This document shows positions 10,039 to 20,576 of a DNA stretch of 64,000 nucleotides, piece by piece. Each line of letters opens with the position of its first letter. Position 1 is the stretch's first letter. Below the pieces are notes generated by a model that searched no databases, was not told the origin of the DNA, and saw only the letters and a list, made by a program, of their open reading frames with translations. A program made the position numbers and the translations under genes. This DNA is from Roseicyclus sp. (GTDB taxonomy: Bacteria > Pseudomonadota > Alphaproteobacteria > Rhodobacterales > Rhodobacteraceae): positions 620,001-684,000 of the forward strand of contig NZ_JAGYJN010000001.1 in assembly GCF_018402035.1 (NCBI RefSeq). Reading direction: 5' to 3'.

Positions 10039-10525
10039 ACCGCATGAACAAGAAGCTAAATGATGAAGAATATCATGCATTTCTTCAGATGTTTGATGGG
10101 CAATCGGTACAAATTCGGCGCCTATCAACGCAGACAAAATCTTTTATATTTCTCATTCCATTTTGTGAACTTATACTCACTAAGCTTTATTTGTATATTT
10201 TTTCTCATGTCGCGGATGTTTGTCGACCTGATCGACAAAAGTATTTTCACCGATGGATATATCGCTGTACTGAATGCAAGAGCATATGCATCACTTTGGC
10301 TACTGGCGGGATTGAACATCGCTTATCTACTTTAGTTTCTATTTCCGCTTCTTCGTCGTGCTTATGCTGATGTATCTCTTGAATGCGACAATTGATCAGA
10401 CCCTGCTTTTTTACATGCATTACAACTTTGAACAAACGCCAATCCTTTTGACCTTTTATTTCACAAGGCCGTTTCTTATTTTGGCATTACTCGTGACGCT
10501 TTTCAGATATAAAGAAGAAAAATAG
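10035..10525 (+). pseudogene. Second small multi-TM membrane protein, at least two frame changes
   Basis: MNRMNKKLNDEEYHAFLQMFDGQ... (frame 1), SFHFVNLYSLSFICIFFLMSRMFVDLIDKS...AYLL (frame 2), SFYFRFFVVLMLMYLLNATIDQTLLFYMHYNFEQTPILLTFYFTRPFLILALLVTLFRYKEEK (frame 3). Confidence 0.4.
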
Positions 10526-10697
10526 GGCGATGTAGATCCGCCACTATCCATTGAAATCTTTTTCTACGATAAGTTAATGAGATAACCGGTGAGAAATTGC
10601 GTGGCCTGCTTCCTTTTCGAAACTTGCCACGCAAGACCTCCATTATTTCAACCGACTTCCAGTTGTTCTCGGCCCATCAGGCCACGCACACAAGATG

Positions 10698-12217
10698 TCA
10701 GTTGGCCCAAGTCTCCATTTCGACCGTAGCCTGGCAATTGCTGTTGCCATCATAGGTACCCATCCAAATATCCAACCGTCCGTTGAGCATCCCGGTATTA
10801 TAAAGATCCAGCATCGGGTTCATGTTGCCATTGCTGTCATCATCGAAATACCAGCTTCCATCCGGGGTGCGGACGAGAAACACGGTATCGCAGGTCGATT
10901 GCCCCTGTATCTCCAACCTTGCGTAATCCTGCATCCCCGACAGGAAGAAAGTCAGGTTCGGCTGGGCCGCAAAAAAGCCCGAGGCAAAAATCGGCAGGCC
11001 GCACTGGCTCACATCTTGCGTACCGCCAGCGGCGACATAGAAATCGGTCGGGGTAAACAGGTTCGCCCCGGTGGTCGTAACAGGCACGCCTTGCAAGCCC
11101 GGATTGGGGCAGCCTTGCATCCCCATCGCAGGGGCGCTTGGTGCCATGCCGACCGCCGAGCGAAACACGACTGTACCTTGGCAAGCGGCGCCAGAAAAAC
11201 TGCCAACCCAGATATCGACACGCCCATTCAACTGCGCGCCGTTCAAGACAATCTGCGGCTGCACCCCGTTGGGACCGTCATCATTGAAATGCCACTGCCC
11301 ATAGGCATCGCGCATGATCATCGTGGGATCGCAATCCGATGCCGTCTCGGCGGTGAACTGGTAGCCATCCATTTGCGACATGTACAAGGTAAAGCTTGGC
11401 GCTTCATAGGCCATGCCATAACCAGTAATGCCGGGGCAGCCATCGATACTATGGTTGCCGCCGATCTGCGCGACATAGGCTTGCGGTGCCACGAGTTGCG
11501 GCCCTGTCACCGTCAAGGATGGCCCAACCAAATTGGGGTTCGGACAAATCGCAGCCGGAACAGGTGCAGGTACCGGTGCGGGTATCGGCACAGGCACAGG
11601 CACAGGGATCGGTGCTGGCATCGGCGCGGGCATCGGCAAGGGCGCAGGCATCGGTGCCTGCGCTTGCACGGGCTGTAGCGCAGATGGATCAACCGCACCC
11701 AGCGGCACAGCTGAAATGGGGCCGCGTGAAAACGGCGTGATCGGTGCAGCGACCGCCGCTTGCGCGATCTGCAACGTCGCTGGGCAACCGTCGTCGTTCA
11801 GGCTCCCGACCCAAACATCAACCGTCCCGTCCAAGGCTGCACCTGCGGCAAGCGTCAATCGCGGGTCCAGATTGCCATTGCCATCATCATTGAACCGCCA
11901 GCGCCCATCGGCACCATGAACCAGCAAGCTCGCGTCGCAATCCGAGGTCACGGCCAAAACAACATCATCTGTGGTTTGATCAGAAACGACAAAGGAATGA
12001 TCGGGGGCTGCACCAAACCGACCAAATCCGAGTGCCGCCATATCGCAGCCTTGCAGCGCATGCGCGCCACCCGCGGTCAGTGCGCGTGTCTGCACCTGCG
12101 CCAATGATGTGCCGCATCATAACCCACCACCTCTGCCGATAGCCCAACATCGGGACAGGCCCAAGCAGCCGTTCCTGCGCTCAAAACACCGATCAAACCT
12201 AGTGCCACAACTCTCAT
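10698..12217 (-). pseudogene. Secreted protein with three homologous domains and a Pro-rich linker; apparent frameshift near 12104-12110
   Basis: Signal peptide MRVVALGLIGVLSAGTAAWAC in another frame from ORF 10698..12104; three copies of a (D/T)CD...DG.W.F(N/D)DD..G...P.L.L......L(D/N)G..D(V/I)W(V/M)G module. Confidence 0.6.
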
Positions 12218-12405
12218 TTGCCGTCCCTCTTGATCCCGCCCCATATCAGCACGGACATGGGGCCAATTCATTCACCGCTGACCGGGCTGTTTGGTCCACG
12301 ACACGCCGCGCGGGCCACAAACGCCGATCACGCTTGACCCATCAAGATTACGCTGCCCTCTGAATTGACGCTAGGTGAATTCGTGGCGGCATCCGGTCCG
12401 CAACG

Positions 12406-12431
12406 AAAAAGGGCGACCCTGCGGCCGCCCT
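12406..12431 (-). terminator. Rho-independent terminator downstream of tig
   Basis: Minus strand agggcggccgcagggtcgccct followed by ttttt. Confidence 0.8.
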
Positions 12432-12462
12432 ATTCCACCAATCCGATCAAAACCGGCGTGAT

Positions 12463-13788
12463 TTATTCCACTTCCAGCGCGTCGACGGCTGCCTTCAGCT
12501 CATCCTTGGTCACGGTCTTTTCGCTGACATCGGCCAACTCGACGATGAAGTCGATGACCTTATCCTCGAACAGCGGCGCGCGGAGTTGCTGCTGAGCGGC
12601 CTGATTTTGCTGGATGAATTCAAAGAAGGCACGCTCCTGGCCGGGATACTGGCGGGCCTGCATCATGATGGCCTGCGTCATCTCGGCGTCCGAAACGGTC
12701 ACCGCGTTCTTCTGGCCCAGCTCGGCCAACAGCAAGCCCAGCTTCACACGGCGCGCGGCCAGCTTCTGATGCTCATCGCTTGGCGTGATCTCGGGGTGAT
12801 CATGGCCATGCACATCGGGGTTTTCTTCATGCCACAGCTGATGGGCGATTTGACCAGCCTCGGCCGCAACCAAGCTGGACGGCAGATCGACGGAAACCTG
12901 TGCATCAAGCTGATCAAGCAGCTTGCGCTTAAGAACCTGACGCGCAGCACCGGCATATTCGACGCCCATACGCTCGCTGATCTGGCCCTTCAGCGCCTCA
13001 AGGCTTTCGGCCCCGTATTTCTTGGCCAATTCGTCATCGACCGTTGCGGGAACGGGCTTTTTGACTTCTTTGACGGTGACGTCGAAGACGACATCCTTAC
13101 CGGCAAGATGCGCGGCACCATATTCAGCCGGGAAAGTCACGTTGACGGATTTCTCGTCACCCGCCTTGGCACCAAGCAACTGCTCTTCGAAGCCGGGGAT
13201 GAACGACCCTGATCCCAAGACCAGCGGGTAATCCTCGGCCGCGCCACCTTCAAAGGGCTCGCCATCAAGCTTGCCCACGAAATCGATCACGGCTTGATCG
13301 CCATCGGCGGCCTTGCCCTTCTTGGTTTCGAAATTCTGCGCGCTGGCGGCAAGATTGTTCAGCGCCTCGTCGATTTCCGCATCACCGGGCTTGGCGACCA
13401 GCTTTTCGATCTTGAGGGCCTTGAAATCGACCGCAGGGATCTCGGGCAGCTTTTCATACGAGAGCGAGACGATAATATCATCGCCCTCTTTCCAATTCTC
13501 GTTGGTCATCTTGACATCGGGCTGCATCGCCGGGCGATCGCCGCTTTGTTCCAGATGCTCTTGCATCGCGCCGTCGACAGCCTCTTGCATGGCTTCGCCC
13601 AAGATGCGCGGGCCAAACTGCTTTTTCAAAAGCGCCATAGGCACCTTGCCCTTACGAAAGCCCTTCATGGCGATCTCGGGCTGCGCTTCGACCAGCTTTT
13701 CGTTCACCTTCGCCTCAAGATCGGCACCGGTGATGGTGATCTGGTATTCGCGCTTGAGGCCCTCGGCCAAGGTCTCGGTGATTTGCAT
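12463..13788 (-). CDS. tig: Trigger factor
   Basis: [19 protein letters not shown]...; FKBP-like [35 protein letters not shown]. Confidence 0.96.
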   Translation of the reverse strand: MQITETLAEGLKREYQITITGADLEAKVNEKLVEAQPEIAMKGFRKGKVPMALLKKQFGPRILGEAMQEAVDGAMQEHLEQSGDRPAMQPDVKMTNENWKEGDDIIVSLSYEKLPEIPAVDFKALKIEKLVAKPGDAEIDEALNNLAASAQNFETKKGKAADGDQAVIDFVGKLDGEPFEGGAAEDYPLVLGSGSFIPGFEEQLLGAKAGDEKSVNVTFPAEYGAAHLAGKDVVFDVTVKEVKKPVPATVDDELAKKYGAESLEALKGQISERMGVEYAGAARQVLKRKLLDQLDAQVSVDLPSSLVAAEAGQIAHQLWHEENPDVHGHDHPEITPSDEHQKLAARRVKLGLLLAELGQKNAVTVSDAEMTQAIMMQARQYPGQERAFFEFIQQNQAAQQQLRAPLFEDKVIDFIVELADVSEKTVTKDELKAAVDALEVE

Positions 13789-13965
13789 CGCATCCTCACG
13801 AAAGTCGGGGCCGGACCGGGCCGCAGCATGCAACCCAGGACAGCCCAATGGCGTCAAGAAATTTGCGCTCTTCTAGGGTTGGCAGCGGGGCACTGCAAGC
13901 CCAATCCGGCCCGCCCTGCCCTGTTTGCGCGCATCGGACACGGCACGCATAGCCAAGTCAGGTCG

Positions 13966-15285
13966 CTATCCGATGATGCTCGCCCGCCCAATACAATCAT
14001 AGCGCGCAAAACCGGCCCGTTTCGCATCACGCGGGCTATAGATATTGCGCAGATCGGCCATATGCGGGCTTGCCATCTTCTTGGCCAGCTTCTTCAGGTC
14101 GAGCGCCCGAAACTCATTCCACTCGGTCAAGATGACGACCAGATCGGCATTCTGCGCCGCCTTGTAGGGATCATCGTGCCAGACCACGCCGGGCAACAGC
14201 CCCTCGCCCTCGCGCCGCCCTTGCGGATCGACCACCCGCACCTTGGCGCCACCGCCCACCAGCGCCGGCACAATGGTCAGGCTCGGGGCATCGCGCATAT
14301 CGTCGGTGTTGGGCTTAAAGGTCACGCCAAGCACCGCGATGGTCTTGCCGTTGAACGAGCCGTCGCACAGATCTCGCAGCTTTTCGATCATACGGTGCTT
14401 GATCCCATCATTCACCCGGATCACCGTCTCCACGATGCTTTGGGGCACGGCATGTTCTTGACCAATCCGCGCAAGCGCTTGCGTGTCCTTTGGAAAACAT
14501 GACCCGCCATAACCGGGGCCTGCATGCAGGAACTTGTTGCCGATGCGCCCGTCCAGCCCCATGCCCTTGGAGACTTCCTTCACATCCGCGCCCACCCGTT
14601 CACACAGCGCGGCGATCTCGTTGATGAAGGTGATCTTGGTCGCCAGAAACGCATTGGCCGCGTATTTGATCATCTCGGCCGATTCCAGATCGGTGGTGAC
14701 AATCGGGAAATCGCGCAAGAACAACGGGCGGTAAATCTCGGCCAGCACCTCAGCCGCGCGCTCGGTCTGGACGCCGATCACAACCCGGTCAGGCTTCATG
14801 AAATCATCAATCGCCGCCCCCTCGCGTAGGAACTCGGGGTTCGAGGCGACGTCGAATTCCGCATCAGGCCGCGCCTTGGCCATGACCTGTTTGACCTTAC
14901 GGTTGGTGCCCACCGGCACCGTCGATTTGGTCACGATCACTGCATAGCCGGTCAGCGCGCGCGCCACATCTTCGGCCGCCGCCATCACATAGCTCAGATC
15001 GGCATGCCCATCGCCGCGCCGCGTGGGCGTGCCGACCGCGATAAAGATCGCCTCCGCCCCATCAACCGCAGTCGCCAGATCGGTGGTGAAGGAAAGCCGC
15101 CCCGCCTCCACATTGCGCGCCATCAGCTGATCAAGCCCCGGCTCGAAAATCGGCACCTCGCCACGATTGAGTTTCTCGATCTTGCCCGGGTCTTTATCGA
15201 CGCAGATCACATCATGCCCGAAATCCGAGAAACACACACCCGAGACAAGGCCAACATAGCCCGTGCCGATCATCGTAATACGCAT
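13966..15285 (-). CDS. ugd: UDP-glucose 6-dehydrogenase
   Basis: MRITMIGTGYVGLVSGVCFSDFGHDVICVD; GPGYGGSCFPKDTQAL. Confidence 0.94.
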   Translation of the reverse strand: MRITMIGTGYVGLVSGVCFSDFGHDVICVDKDPGKIEKLNRGEVPIFEPGLDQLMARNVEAGRLSFTTDLATAVDGAEAIFIAVGTPTRRGDGHADLSYVMAAAEDVARALTGYAVIVTKSTVPVGTNRKVKQVMAKARPDAEFDVASNPEFLREGAAIDDFMKPDRVVIGVQTERAAEVLAEIYRPLFLRDFPIVTTDLESAEMIKYAANAFLATKITFINEIAALCERVGADVKEVSKGMGLDGRIGNKFLHAGPGYGGSCFPKDTQALARIGQEHAVPQSIVETVIRVNDGIKHRMIEKLRDLCDGSFNGKTIAVLGVTFKPNTDDMRDAPSLTIVPALVGGGAKVRVVDPQGRREGEGLLPGVVWHDDPYKAAQNADLVVILTEWNEFRALDLKKLAKKMASPHMADLRNIYSPRDAKRAGFARYDCIGRASIIG

Positions 15286-15598
15286 GGAAAATACCCTGTC
15301 CTTGTCATGGCGCGCCGCCACTGCCCCGGTGTCGCCCAAAGGCGGCAAGGGATCAAGCAGGCGTACGCAATCAATTGCGCAATGTCACCCTTGCGCCAAA
15401 CCCAGCTTGCGCGCGGATGACCTCTCTCTTGTTGTGCCGATATGACACCCCTGTGCGGCAAAGCTAAAAGTGGCGCGCTGCCACGCCATTGACCGCACGC
15501 AACACATCGCCGGGTTAAACCACAGGTCATGTGCGCCATCGCACGAGACCTTGATGCCATTGTGCGCTAGTTTCCAATCATCTTCAGGAGGAACACCC

Positions 15599-16195
15599 AT
15601 GACCGATACGCAGCCGCGCAAGATCCAGACCCAAGGCGTGCATCACATCACCCTGATCGGTGCGGACCGCCAAAGCAGCATCGATTTTTGGGAAGGTGTG
15701 CTGGGCATGCCCTTCATCTTCGATCAACCAAATCTCGACGATCCCAAAGAGGGGCATCTGTATTTCGATCCGGGCGATGGGCGGCTGATCACTGTCTTCA
15801 CCAATGAAAACCGCACCCCCGATGCCGCGCCGGTGCCCGAAGCGGTGGGCGGGCTGCATCACCTTGCCTTCAATGTCAGCCAAGCGACCTTTTCGCAAAT
15901 CGCTCAACGCCTCGATGCGCGCGGCGTGCGACATTCGGGGCCTGTGGATCGCGGCTTTATGGATTCGCTCTATTTCCGCGATCCCTTGGGCCTCAGGATC
16001 GAGCTTGCATCTTATCGCTTCGCACCACCCGAAGGCATGCGCCACGCAGATGTGCTGCTCGAGGCCCACAAAATCCGCGTCGCGCGCGGCGACCACCATA
16101 TCGACCGCACCCATCTTGCCGATGCCATCGAAACCCTCGTGACCCGCAGCCAAAACTCACTGTCTGAAGATCGCAGCGCCAAACACGGATACTAG
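15599..16195 (+). CDS. VOC-family (glyoxalase/ring-cleaving dioxygenase-like) protein
   Basis: GVHHITLIGADRQSSIDFWEGVLGM...LYFRDPLGLRIELASY. Confidence 0.8.
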   Translation: MTDTQPRKIQTQGVHHITLIGADRQSSIDFWEGVLGMPFIFDQPNLDDPKEGHLYFDPGDGRLITVFTNENRTPDAAPVPEAVGGLHHLAFNVSQATFSQIAQRLDARGVRHSGPVDRGFMDSLYFRDPLGLRIELASYRFAPPEGMRHADVLLEAHKIRVARGDHHIDRTHLADAIETLVTRSQNSLSEDRSAKHGY

Positions 16196-16360
16196 GAGCA
16201 AAACGCTGAACGACATTCGCCGCTGACGCGGAATAAAGATCGGTTGCGCAGTCAAGACATATCCAGATTGGCCTTTCGCGGTAGGCGGCAGCTCAGTAAC
16301 AGCAAGCCTATCGCGGCGACAAGTTCCGGCGCGCGATTGGCTGCCAAGCTACGGATTGGC

Positions 16361-17379
16361 TTAAGGCTGCGAAAGCAGGTCAAGCCAAAGCATTGCGGCA
16401 ATCGCAAGGCCCAGCAAGGCTAGGGTTTCAATCACGACAATCGCCAGATGGCCCGCGCCCACAGCGGTCAATGACTTGAGCGAGGTCTTGATCCCCAGCG
16501 CAGCAATCGCCGTGATCAGGCAGGCGCGCGACACCGTATTCACCTGTGCGACCACATCTTGCGGCAAATCCACAAGGCTACCCAAGGCGACCAGCGCCAG
16601 AAACAGCGCCATGAACCACGGCACAAGGGCGATCTTGCCTTGGCCAGAATTCAGCCCCGTGGCGCGCAGCACCAAGACGATCGTAATAAGCACCAGCGGC
16701 AACATCGCCACGCGAAACAGCTTGGTGACGGTCGCGATCTCGCCCGCTTGGTCAGAGACCGAAAACCCTGCGCCGACCACCTGCGCCACATCATGGATCG
16801 TGGCGCCGATCAAAAAGCCTTGCTGCAAATCCGAGAAACTAAGCGCTTGGAACAGCAAAGGATAGATGACCATGGCGATGGTCGACAAAGCCGTGACCGC
16901 AATAACGGTGAAAAGCGTATTTCCCTCGGATTTGTCATTGGCCGGGATCACGGCGGCAATCGCAAGGGCCGCCGATGCGCCACAGATCGCCACAGCACCC
17001 CCGTCAGCAGCGCAAAACGCCATTTCCGACCAAAAAGCGGCGCGGCCAGAAAGCCCGTGGTGATGGTAAGCGCGATCAAGCCAATCAAGACACAGGCGCC
17101 CAGAACGCCGATCTGCGCCAGATCATCCAGCACGATCCGCATGCCCAATAACCCAACACCTAGCCGCAGAATGAACTTCGCGGCAAAATCAACGCCCGCG
17201 CGGCAAGTGCCATCTTGGTATAGAAAGTTGAAGGCCATGCCCAACAACAGCGCAAAAAGCATCGCTGGTGCGCCGTAATGAGAGGCAAGAAAAGCCGCCG
17301 CTGCCGCAATGGTGGCCGCCAACATCGCGCCGGGTAGAAACATCGCGGCTTTTGCATGCAGGCGGGCTAGCGACGGCAT
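16361..17379 (-). pseudogene. YeiH/TauZ-like putative sulfate/sulfite exporter (UPF0324), apparent frameshift at 16998-17002
   Basis: ...FGRKWRFALLTG in one frame, then GGAVAICGASAALAIAAVIPANDKSEGNTLFTVIAVTALSTIAMVIYP in the next, characteristic of the YeiH family. Confidence 0.8.
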
Positions 17380-17491
17380 GGGTCTGCTTGGCGGCGAAAG
17401 CAGTGATGGGGCGCAAAACGCGGCATGGATGGCAAGATCCTTTTGTGACAGAGATTGGCCCGGCGTGAGGCTGGCAAAGCCGCATGGATTA

Positions 17492-18601
17492 TCAGGCCGA
17501 CATTATCCGACCTTGTTCATCCAGCCTGACGGCCTGCCCTGTTTGGGCCGCTTGCTGCGCGGCAAGACCCATCTGGACCGCCCACAGACCATCGTTCAGC
17601 CCAACCTCGACATGGCCCTGCCCCCGCACGACATTGGCAAAGCGATCATGTTGATAAAAGGTTGATCCGTTATGATCGCCCGCCGCCAACAAGGTGGGGT
17701 CAACCGGCACCTCGATCAAATGCGGCCCCTTTGGGCTGCGCGGGCTGACAATCAACTGCGGCACCGGCGGCGCGCCAAGATGTTCGGGCCAGAACCGGCC
17801 CGGACCCGGCACAAGGCACTCGATGCGCGCATCTGGCCCTACGGCGGTGATTTCTTCTTGATAGCGCGCACCCTCGGCGAACATGCACAATTCCAGCATC
17901 GCGCGTGCGCCCCGCGCGAAATCGACGATCACATAGGCATTGTCCCAGATATCAGAGGGTTGGCCATCATAGCGCTCGTCGCGGTGGTTCACATCTTGCC
18001 CGCCCGAGGCCATGATGCGCACCGGGTTATCTTGCAAGATCACCCGCATCAGGTCGAAGAAGTGGCAGCATTTTTCCACCAGCGTGCCGCCGGTCTTGCT
18101 GTTGAATCGGTTCCAATCCCCGACTTTCTCAAGAAAGGGAAAGCGATGCTCGCGGATTGTCAGCATCTTGATGCCGCCGGTCACCGCTTGCGCTTGTTCG
18201 ATCAACGCGGCCACGGGGGGCATATAGCGATATTCCATCGCCACCCAGATCGGCGCCGGATAATCGAGCGTGGACAGCACGGCAAAATCGGCAGGGTCGG
18301 TGAAGACAGGCTTTTCAACCAAAATCGGCAAAGGGCGCGTGGCTGCGATCTCGCGGATTTGGGGCACATGTAGGTAATTTGGGCTGGCGATCAGCAGGGC
18401 ATCCAAACCCGGACATGCCAAAAGCGCGGCGATGGAGGGCATGAATTGCGCATCCGGCACAAGTGCTGCAGCGCGCGCGCGCATTGCAGCATCAGGTTCG
18501 AAAATCGCGGCCACTTCGGCCCCGTCGATCAGCGCAAGGTTGCGCAGATGCTCTTGCCCCATCATGCCGCAACCGATGATGCCGTATCGTATCTTATCCA
18601 A
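17492..18601 (-). CDS. Gfo/Idh/MocA-family protein; candidate NAD-dependent sulfoquinovosidase (GH188-like) by context
   Basis: Rossmann GIIGCGMMGQEHLRN; VEKPVF; EHRFPFLEKVGDWNRFNSKTGGTLVEKCCHFFDLMR; co-oriented with GntR next to SMO-like genes. Confidence 0.85.
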   Translation of the reverse strand: MDKIRYGIIGCGMMGQEHLRNLALIDGAEVAAIFEPDAAMRARAAALVPDAQFMPSIAALLACPGLDALLIASPNYLHVPQIREIAATRPLPILVEKPVFTDPADFAVLSTLDYPAPIWVAMEYRYMPPVAALIEQAQAVTGGIKMLTIREHRFPFLEKVGDWNRFNSKTGGTLVEKCCHFFDLMRVILQDNPVRIMASGGQDVNHRDERYDGQPSDIWDNAYVIVDFARGARAMLELCMFAEGARYQEEITAVGPDARIECLVPGPGRFWPEHLGAPPVPQLIVSPRSPKGPHLIEVPVDPTLLAAGDHNGSTFYQHDRFANVVRGQGHVEVGLNDGLWAVQMGLAAQQAAQTGQAVRLDEQGRIMSA

Positions 18602-18611
18602 GATCTTGTCC

Positions 18612-19313
18612 TTACTTCAGTCTGACGGTGTAGCGCACGCGGTCGGGGTCGTACCAAGTCCACGAGGCTTCGACGGGGGCATTCTCATAGCCATAGCTGA
18701 CACGGGTGACCATCGGCAGCTGGGTGCCAGCGGCATGTGGAAAATCGCGTGGCACCCAATCGGGCAATGGCCCCAGCCCCACACGGTCCTCGGCACGCGC
18801 AATGCGCAGGTTCAGGTTTCTGGCATAGAAATAATACAGCGACTCAGAGAGTTCTTCGGCCGATAGGCGCACGGCATAACTTGCATCAAGCCAGATTTCT
18901 TCCGCTGCCGCGATCGTGCCCGACAAGAAACGCAAGCGGCGAATACGGTGGCCATGCGTATGTGGGCCGAAATAGGGGAGTGCCGGGTTCTTGGGCAAAA
19001 GGTCCACCGCCAGCACACGCGCCTGTGGCAGACCGCCACCCTCGACCAGTTCCAAGCGCAAGAATGCATAGACCGAACCGGTGTCTGCCTTGGTGCGGAT
19101 ATAGTTACCCGATCCCTGCACCCGCTCCAACAATCCCTTCTCCTGAAGCGAGGCGAGCGCCTTGCGCAATGTGCTTACCGCGATACCGAAACTTTCAGCC
19201 ATATCGCGTTCAGGCGCGAGCCTTTCGCCATCCACAAGGCGGCCCGCCGCGATGTCGCGAATGATGAGTTCTGTGATCTGCATATGCAGCGGCAGAGCGC
19301 CGAGTTTATCCAC
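18612..19313 (-). CDS. GntR family regulator (HutC/UTRA type)
   Basis: MDKLGALPLHMQITELIIRDIAAGRLVDGERLAPERDMAESFGIAVSTLRKALASLQEKGLLERVQGSGNYI. Confidence 0.9.
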   Translation of the reverse strand: MDKLGALPLHMQITELIIRDIAAGRLVDGERLAPERDMAESFGIAVSTLRKALASLQEKGLLERVQGSGNYIRTKADTGSVYAFLRLELVEGGGLPQARVLAVDLLPKNPALPYFGPHTHGHRIRRLRFLSGTIAAAEEIWLDASYAVRLSAEELSESLYYFYARNLNLRIARAEDRVGLGPLPDWVPRDFPHAAGTQLPMVTRVSYGYENAPVEASWTWYDPDRVRYTVRLK

Positions 19314-19418
19314 AGCCCCCTCCCCTGGACAGCTAGGATCGCAAAATTGATATGCTATTGATTTACAAAAATCCGGGTGCTACGCAATTGCAAAAGCGAC
19401 ACGGAGAGCAAGATTTCA

Positions 19419-20576
19419 ATGACCATCGTGCCAGTCACATCGGCCGATTTGAACGGCGCAGAGGTCAGCTGGTTCGCAGCGCTTTGCTCGGATGATTACC
19501 AATTTCTGGGCGTGCCGGACGGGCAGCTTCGCTCAAGTTGGGAGCATTGTTCCAGCATCGTCAAAACGGCCGAGCGCAACGGCTTTCGCAACATCTTATG
19601 TCCCTCAAGCTATCAGGTCGGCCAAGACACGCTGTCTTTCGTGGCGGGGTGCGCGCCGATCACCGACAAGATCAATTTCCTTGCCGCCATCCGCTGTGGC
19701 GAGATGCAGCCCGTGATGCTTGCGCGCACGGTGGCCACGCTTGATCACATGCTCAAGGGGCGGCTGACGCTGAATGTCATTTCCAGCGACTTCCCCGGCG
19801 AAGTGGCCGACAGCGCCTTTCGCTACAAGCGCAGCCACGAGGTGGTCGAAATCCTGCGACAGGCATGGACGCGCGACGAGATCGCATATGATGGCGACAT
19901 CTATCAGATCAGCAAGCTAAGCGCCGATCCCGCCCGCCCCTATCAACAAAACGGCGGACCGCTTTTGTACTTCGGCGGCTATAGCCCCGATGCGCTCGAG
20001 CTGTGCGGCGCGCAATGCGACGTCTATCTCATGTGGCCCGAGCCGCGCGAAGTTCTAGCCCAACGCATGCGCGACGTGCATGCCCGCGCCGCCGCCCATG
20101 GCCGTACGCTCGATTACGGCCTTCGGGTGCATATGATCGTGCGCGATACCGAAGCCGAGGCCCGCGATTACGCGGAACACATCGCCAGCAAGCTTGACGA
20201 TGAATATGGCAAACTCATCCGCGAGCGCGCCCATGACAGCATCAGCCTCGGCGTGGCCCATCAAGCGCGCGCACGCGAGCTGGCCGATAAATTCGGCTAT
20301 GTCGAACCCAATCTTTGGACTGGCATCGGACGCGCGCGCTCTGGCTGTGGCGCAGCACTTGTGGGCTCTGTCGATCAGGTGCTCAGCAAGATCGAAGATT
20401 ACCGCAAGATGGGTATCCGCGCCTTTATCTTCTCGGGCTATCCCCATCATGACGAGGCCGAGATTTTCGGGGCCAAGGTCATGCCGCATCTGCAAACCGT
20501 CTCGCTGCCCCATATCTATGGCCGCGTGCCAACGGATACCCCTGCAACACCTCTTGGAAATGGACCGCGCCGCTGA
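19419..20576 (+). CDS. smoC: LLM-class FMNH2-dependent monooxygenase, SmoC (sulfoquinovose monooxygenase)-like
   Basis: SsuD-like; VSWFAALCSDDYQFLGVPDGQLRSSWEHCSSIVKTAERNGFRN...; followed by SmoB-like AKR and flavin reductase. Confidence 0.7.
   Translation: MTIVPVTSADLNGAEVSWFAALCSDDYQFLGVPDGQLRSSWEHCSSIVKTAERNGFRNILCPSSYQVGQDTLSFVAGCAPITDKINFLAAIRCGEMQPVMLARTVATLDHMLKGRLTLNVISSDFPGEVADSAFRYKRSHEVVEILRQAWTRDEIAYDGDIYQISKLSADPARPYQQNGGPLLYFGGYSPDALELCGAQCDVYLMWPEPREVLAQRMRDVHARAAAHGRTLDYGLRVHMIVRDTEAEARDYAEHIASKLDDEYGKLIRERAHDSISLGVAHQARARELADKFGYVEPNLWTGIGRARSGCGAALVGSVDQVLSKIEDYRKMGIRAFIFSGYPHHDEAEIFGAKVMPHLQTVSLPHIYGRVPTDTPATPLGNGPRR

Noticed and set aside
11560-11690. Hexamer-like repeat (ggtgcaggtaccggtgcggg...) as non-coding repeat
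   Set aside because: Encodes the Pro/Ala/Met-rich linker of the secreted protein on the minus strand.
19314-19418. Direct repeats attgatatg/attgattt as GntR operator
   Set aside because: Too short and degenerate to support without comparison to relatives.
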